From: an uncultured Lachnospiraceae bacterium
Lineage (GTDB): Bacteria > Bacillota > Clostridia > Lachnospirales > Lachnospiraceae
Direction of reading: 5' to 3'
NCBI GenBank assembly: GCA_902779575.1
Contig: CACZBW010000005.1
Coordinates: 1 to 64,000 of the forward strand
Length of the DNA: 64,000 bases
The notes beneath the pieces are model-generated. The model was not told where the DNA came from. It ran no database searches and worked only from the letters and a program-made list of their open reading frames with translations. Positions 62,069-64,000 of this stretch are shown piece after piece (within the stretch, counting starts at the first letter, position 1; each line of letters opens with the position of its first letter). The position numbers were made by a program, and so were the translations under genes.

Positions 62069-62509
62069 TTATTCTTCTTCCGGAGTGTCGATCAGAGCGA
62101 TCCTTCTCTTATGCCGTTCATCTTCCGAGAACGGGGTATTCAGGAAGGTATCCACAATCATCAGCGCCAGGCCGGGACCGACAACCCTTCCGCCCATCGC
62201 CAGGATATTGGCGTCATTGTGCTGACGGGTCGCTTCCGCGGAGAAGCAGTCATGGCAGACAGCCGCGCGGATCCCCTTATAACGGTTTGCTGTTATGGAG
62301 ATGCCGAGTCCGGTCCCGCAGATCAGAATTCCCTTCTCGCTCTCTCCGCTCAGGATGCTCTTCACAACTTTTCTTGCATAGATGGGATAGTCTGTCGACT
62401 TCGTATCGAAAGTCCCGAAATTCTTATATTCGATTCCTTTCTCATCCAGGTGGGCAATAACCTCCTGCATGAGATCAAATCCGCCGTGGTCACAGCCCAA
62501 AGCGATCAT
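62069..62509 (-). CDS. rpiB: Ribose-5-phosphate isomerase B
   Basis: The 146-residue RpiB/LacA-family protein has DHGG at residues 7-10, CGTGLGISITANR (about 66-78), and the HNDANILAMGGRVVG motif. It interconverts ribulose- and ribose-5-phosphate. Third gene after the split transketolase, consistent with pentose-phosphate function. Confidence 0.92.
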   Translation of the reverse strand: MIALGCDHGGFDLMQEVIAHLDEKGIEYKNFGTFDTKSTDYPIYARKVVKSILSGESEKGILICGTGLGISITANRYKGIRAAVCHDCFSAEATRQHNDANILAMGGRVVGPGLALMIVDTFLNTPFSEDERHKRRIALIDTPEEE

Positions 62510-62538
62510 ATCAGGTCTCCTTCCCGCAGATGTCTCTC

Positions 62539-63477
62539 TTAAACAAATGCCTTAACCTGCTCGTATACGCCGTCCCCATCCAGCTTATACTTCTTCAGAA
62601 GATCTGCTGCAGAGCCGGACTCACCGAATACGTCGTGGATACCGATCCGGCACATCTTTGTGGGCTGCTTCTCGGAAAGAAGCTCGGCAACTGCACCGCC
62701 GAGACCGCCGATCACGGAAGCTTCCTCCACGGTGACGACCTTTCCTGTCTTCGCAGCGCTGCAGAGGATCAGCTCCTCATCGAGCGGCTTGATGGTATGG
62801 ATGTTGATGACTTCCGCGCTGACGCCCTCTTCCGCAAGCTTCTCAGCCGCGACAAGGGCCGAATTCACGCAGAGGCCTGTGGCTACGATCGTTACGTCCG
62901 TTCCTTCTCTCAGAAGAACGCCTTTTCCGATCTCGAACTTATAGTCCGGTCTGTCATTGATTACCGGAACCGCATAGCGGCCGAATCTGAGATATACCGG
63001 GCCGACATATTCATAAGCTGCCTTCACCGCGGCTCTCGCCTCGATGTCATCCGCAGGATTGATGATAACCATCCCCGGGATGGTTCTCATAAGCGCAATA
63101 TCCTCATTGCACTGATGCGTCGCACCGTCCTCACCGACGGAGATACCGGCATGCGTTGCGCCGATCTTGACGTTCAAATGCGGATAGCCGATAGAATTGC
63201 GGACCTGCTCAAATGCGCGGCCTGCCGCAAACATCGCGAATGTGGACGCGAAGGGAATCTTTCCGGTCGTAGCGATGCCGGCTGCGATGCCCATCATATT
63301 GGACTCTGCGATTCCGCAGTCAATATGACGCTCCGGAAACGCCTTCTTGAAAAGATCCGTTTTGGTCGCGCCTGCAAGGTCTGCATCCAGAACCACGAGA
63401 TCCTCATGTTCTTTTCCCAGCTCTACGAGAGCTTCACCATAACTCTGTCTGGTAGCGACTTTCTTTACTTCTGGCAT
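62539..63477 (-). CDS. Transketolase, C-terminal subunit
   Basis: The 312-residue protein holds the pyrimidine-binding domain (ATHQCNEDIALMRTIPGM, E-x-n-GIAAGIATTGKIPF) and the C-terminal domain. It pairs with the N-terminal subunit. Its ATG at 63477 overlaps the preceding gene by 13 nt. Confidence 0.93.
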   Translation of the reverse strand: MPEVKKVATRQSYGEALVELGKEHEDLVVLDADLAGATKTDLFKKAFPERHIDCGIAESNMMGIAAGIATTGKIPFASTFAMFAAGRAFEQVRNSIGYPHLNVKIGATHAGISVGEDGATHQCNEDIALMRTIPGMVIINPADDIEARAAVKAAYEYVGPVYLRFGRYAVPVINDRPDYKFEIGKGVLLREGTDVTIVATGLCVNSALVAAEKLAEEGVSAEVINIHTIKPLDEELILCSAAKTGKVVTVEEASVIGGLGGAVAELLSEKQPTKMCRIGIHDVFGESGSAADLLKKYKLDGDGVYEQVKAFV

Positions 63478-64000
63478 AATGCTTCCCCCACTTTCTTCAG
63501 ATCTTCCATGGCAACCGCGTACTGTTCATCATTCGGAGCCTTGCCGTGCCAGCCAACATTGTTCTCCATAAAGGAGACGCCCTTGCCCTTAACTGTCTTC
63601 ATAATGATCGCTGTGGGCATGCCTTTGGTCTCGCGGGCTTCTTTGAAAGCTTCCCTCAGCTGATCCATGTCATTCCCGTCTGCGACATTGATTACATGGA
63701 AATTGAATGCTTCAAACTTCTTATCGATGGGATACGGAGAGCAGACTTCGCTGATCGCGCCGTCGATCTGCAGGTTGTTGTTGTCAACGATCACGCACAG
63801 GTTGTCCAGTTTGTGGAATCCTGCGAACATGGAAGCTTCCCAGACCTGGCCTTCTTCGATCTCACCGTCTCCGAGGAGTGTATACACTCTCCATTTCTCG
63901 TCAGAAAGCTTTGCGGAAAGCGCCATTCCGACCGCCGCGCTGATGCCCTGTCCCAGAGATCCCGAACTCATATCCGTACCCGGAACTTCCTGCATACACG
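63465..64000 (-). CDS. Transketolase, N-terminal subunit (partial, cut by the window)
   Basis: The visible 178 codons contain the thiamine diphosphate-binding motif GDGEIEEGQVWEA ... NNNLQIDG and MSSGSLGQGIS. The start lies beyond position 64000; a methionine at 63995 is internal. Split transketolases like this are common in Clostridia. Confidence 0.92.
   Translation of the reverse strand, partial: CMQEVPGTDMSSGSLGQGISAAVGMALSAKLSDEKWRVYTLLGDGEIEEGQVWEASMFAGFHKLDNLCVIVDNNNLQIDGAISEVCSPYPIDKKFEAFNFHVINVADGNDMDQLREAFKEARETKGMPTAIIMKTVKGKGVSFMENNVGWHGKAPNDEQYAVAMEDLKKVGEALCQK

Overview
The window reads as chromosomal DNA of an anaerobic, GC-rich member of the Clostridia, most likely Lachnospiraceae-like. 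The pointers are an electron-bifurcating [FeFe] hydrogenase operon (HydC-HydB-HydA), a SUF operon in the Gram-positive order sufCBDSU, a split transketolase, GH3 glycosidases (one with reversed domain order), a YerC-type TrpR-like regulator, and strong AGGAGG ribosome binding sites. Nearly all genes on both strands look intact. I saw no rRNA, tRNA or CRISPR array. The genus is inference.

Layout. 1-1145 is the edge of an integrative element: the first codons of a tyrosine integrase, an Xis-like gene and a divergent XRE repressor with clear promoters and repeated operator-like motifs. It abuts the 3' end of guaA, a known attachment hotspot; this guaA encodes only the ATP-pyrophosphatase half. 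2.5-6.8 kb holds a lysophospholipase-like hydrolase, a small protein overlapping an ECF sigma factor, a patatin and NudC. 7.5-19.6 kb is a carbohydrate block: a GH3 beta-xylosidase-like enzyme divergent from an AraC regulator, a permuted GH3 in tandem with a Lon-like AAA+ ATPase lacking the protease domain, and a binding-protein sugar ABC transporter.

19.9-25.1 kb is the SUF operon, whose promoter lies between the arms of a 16-bp perfect inverted repeat. Upstream is a promoter-hairpins-terminator unit (about 25263-25507) that may be a structured RNA. A MATE exporter and a sodium:solute symporter follow. 29.2-34.1 kb is a compact five-gene operon led by a YerC-type regulator (aminotransferase, amidohydrolase, acyl-CoA synthetase, HAD phosphatase). 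34.3-37.4 kb carries a second SufBD/SufC-like pair resembling the minimal SMS system behind a membrane-protein gene. Between them is a 101-bp palindromic element that folds as a three-way junction.

37.5-42.4 kb contains an ABC exporter, a TerB-like protein, a PfkB kinase, an XdhC-like protein with unusual domain order and a 60-bp tandem repeat. 42.4-46.6 kb is hydCBA. 46.9-51.2 kb has a large fused ABC ATPase-permease, a small membrane-anchored coiled-coil protein and an isochorismatase-family hydrolase. 51.5-55.2 kb looks more AT-rich and accessory: a secreted protein with two cystatin-like repeats, two sugar isomerase/epimerase-like proteins, a TIGR04076-like protein and a GNAT acetyltransferase. 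The window closes with an RlmI-type methyltransferase, an aspartate-aminotransferase-like enzyme, a secreted C39-like peptidase, an SDR, NagA, RpiB and a split transketolase running off the right edge.

Together the genes describe a saccharolytic fermenter: glycosidases and ABC import feed sugars into pentose-phosphate and amino-sugar enzymes, reducing power leaves as hydrogen through HydABC, and two Fe-S assembly systems can supply its clusters.
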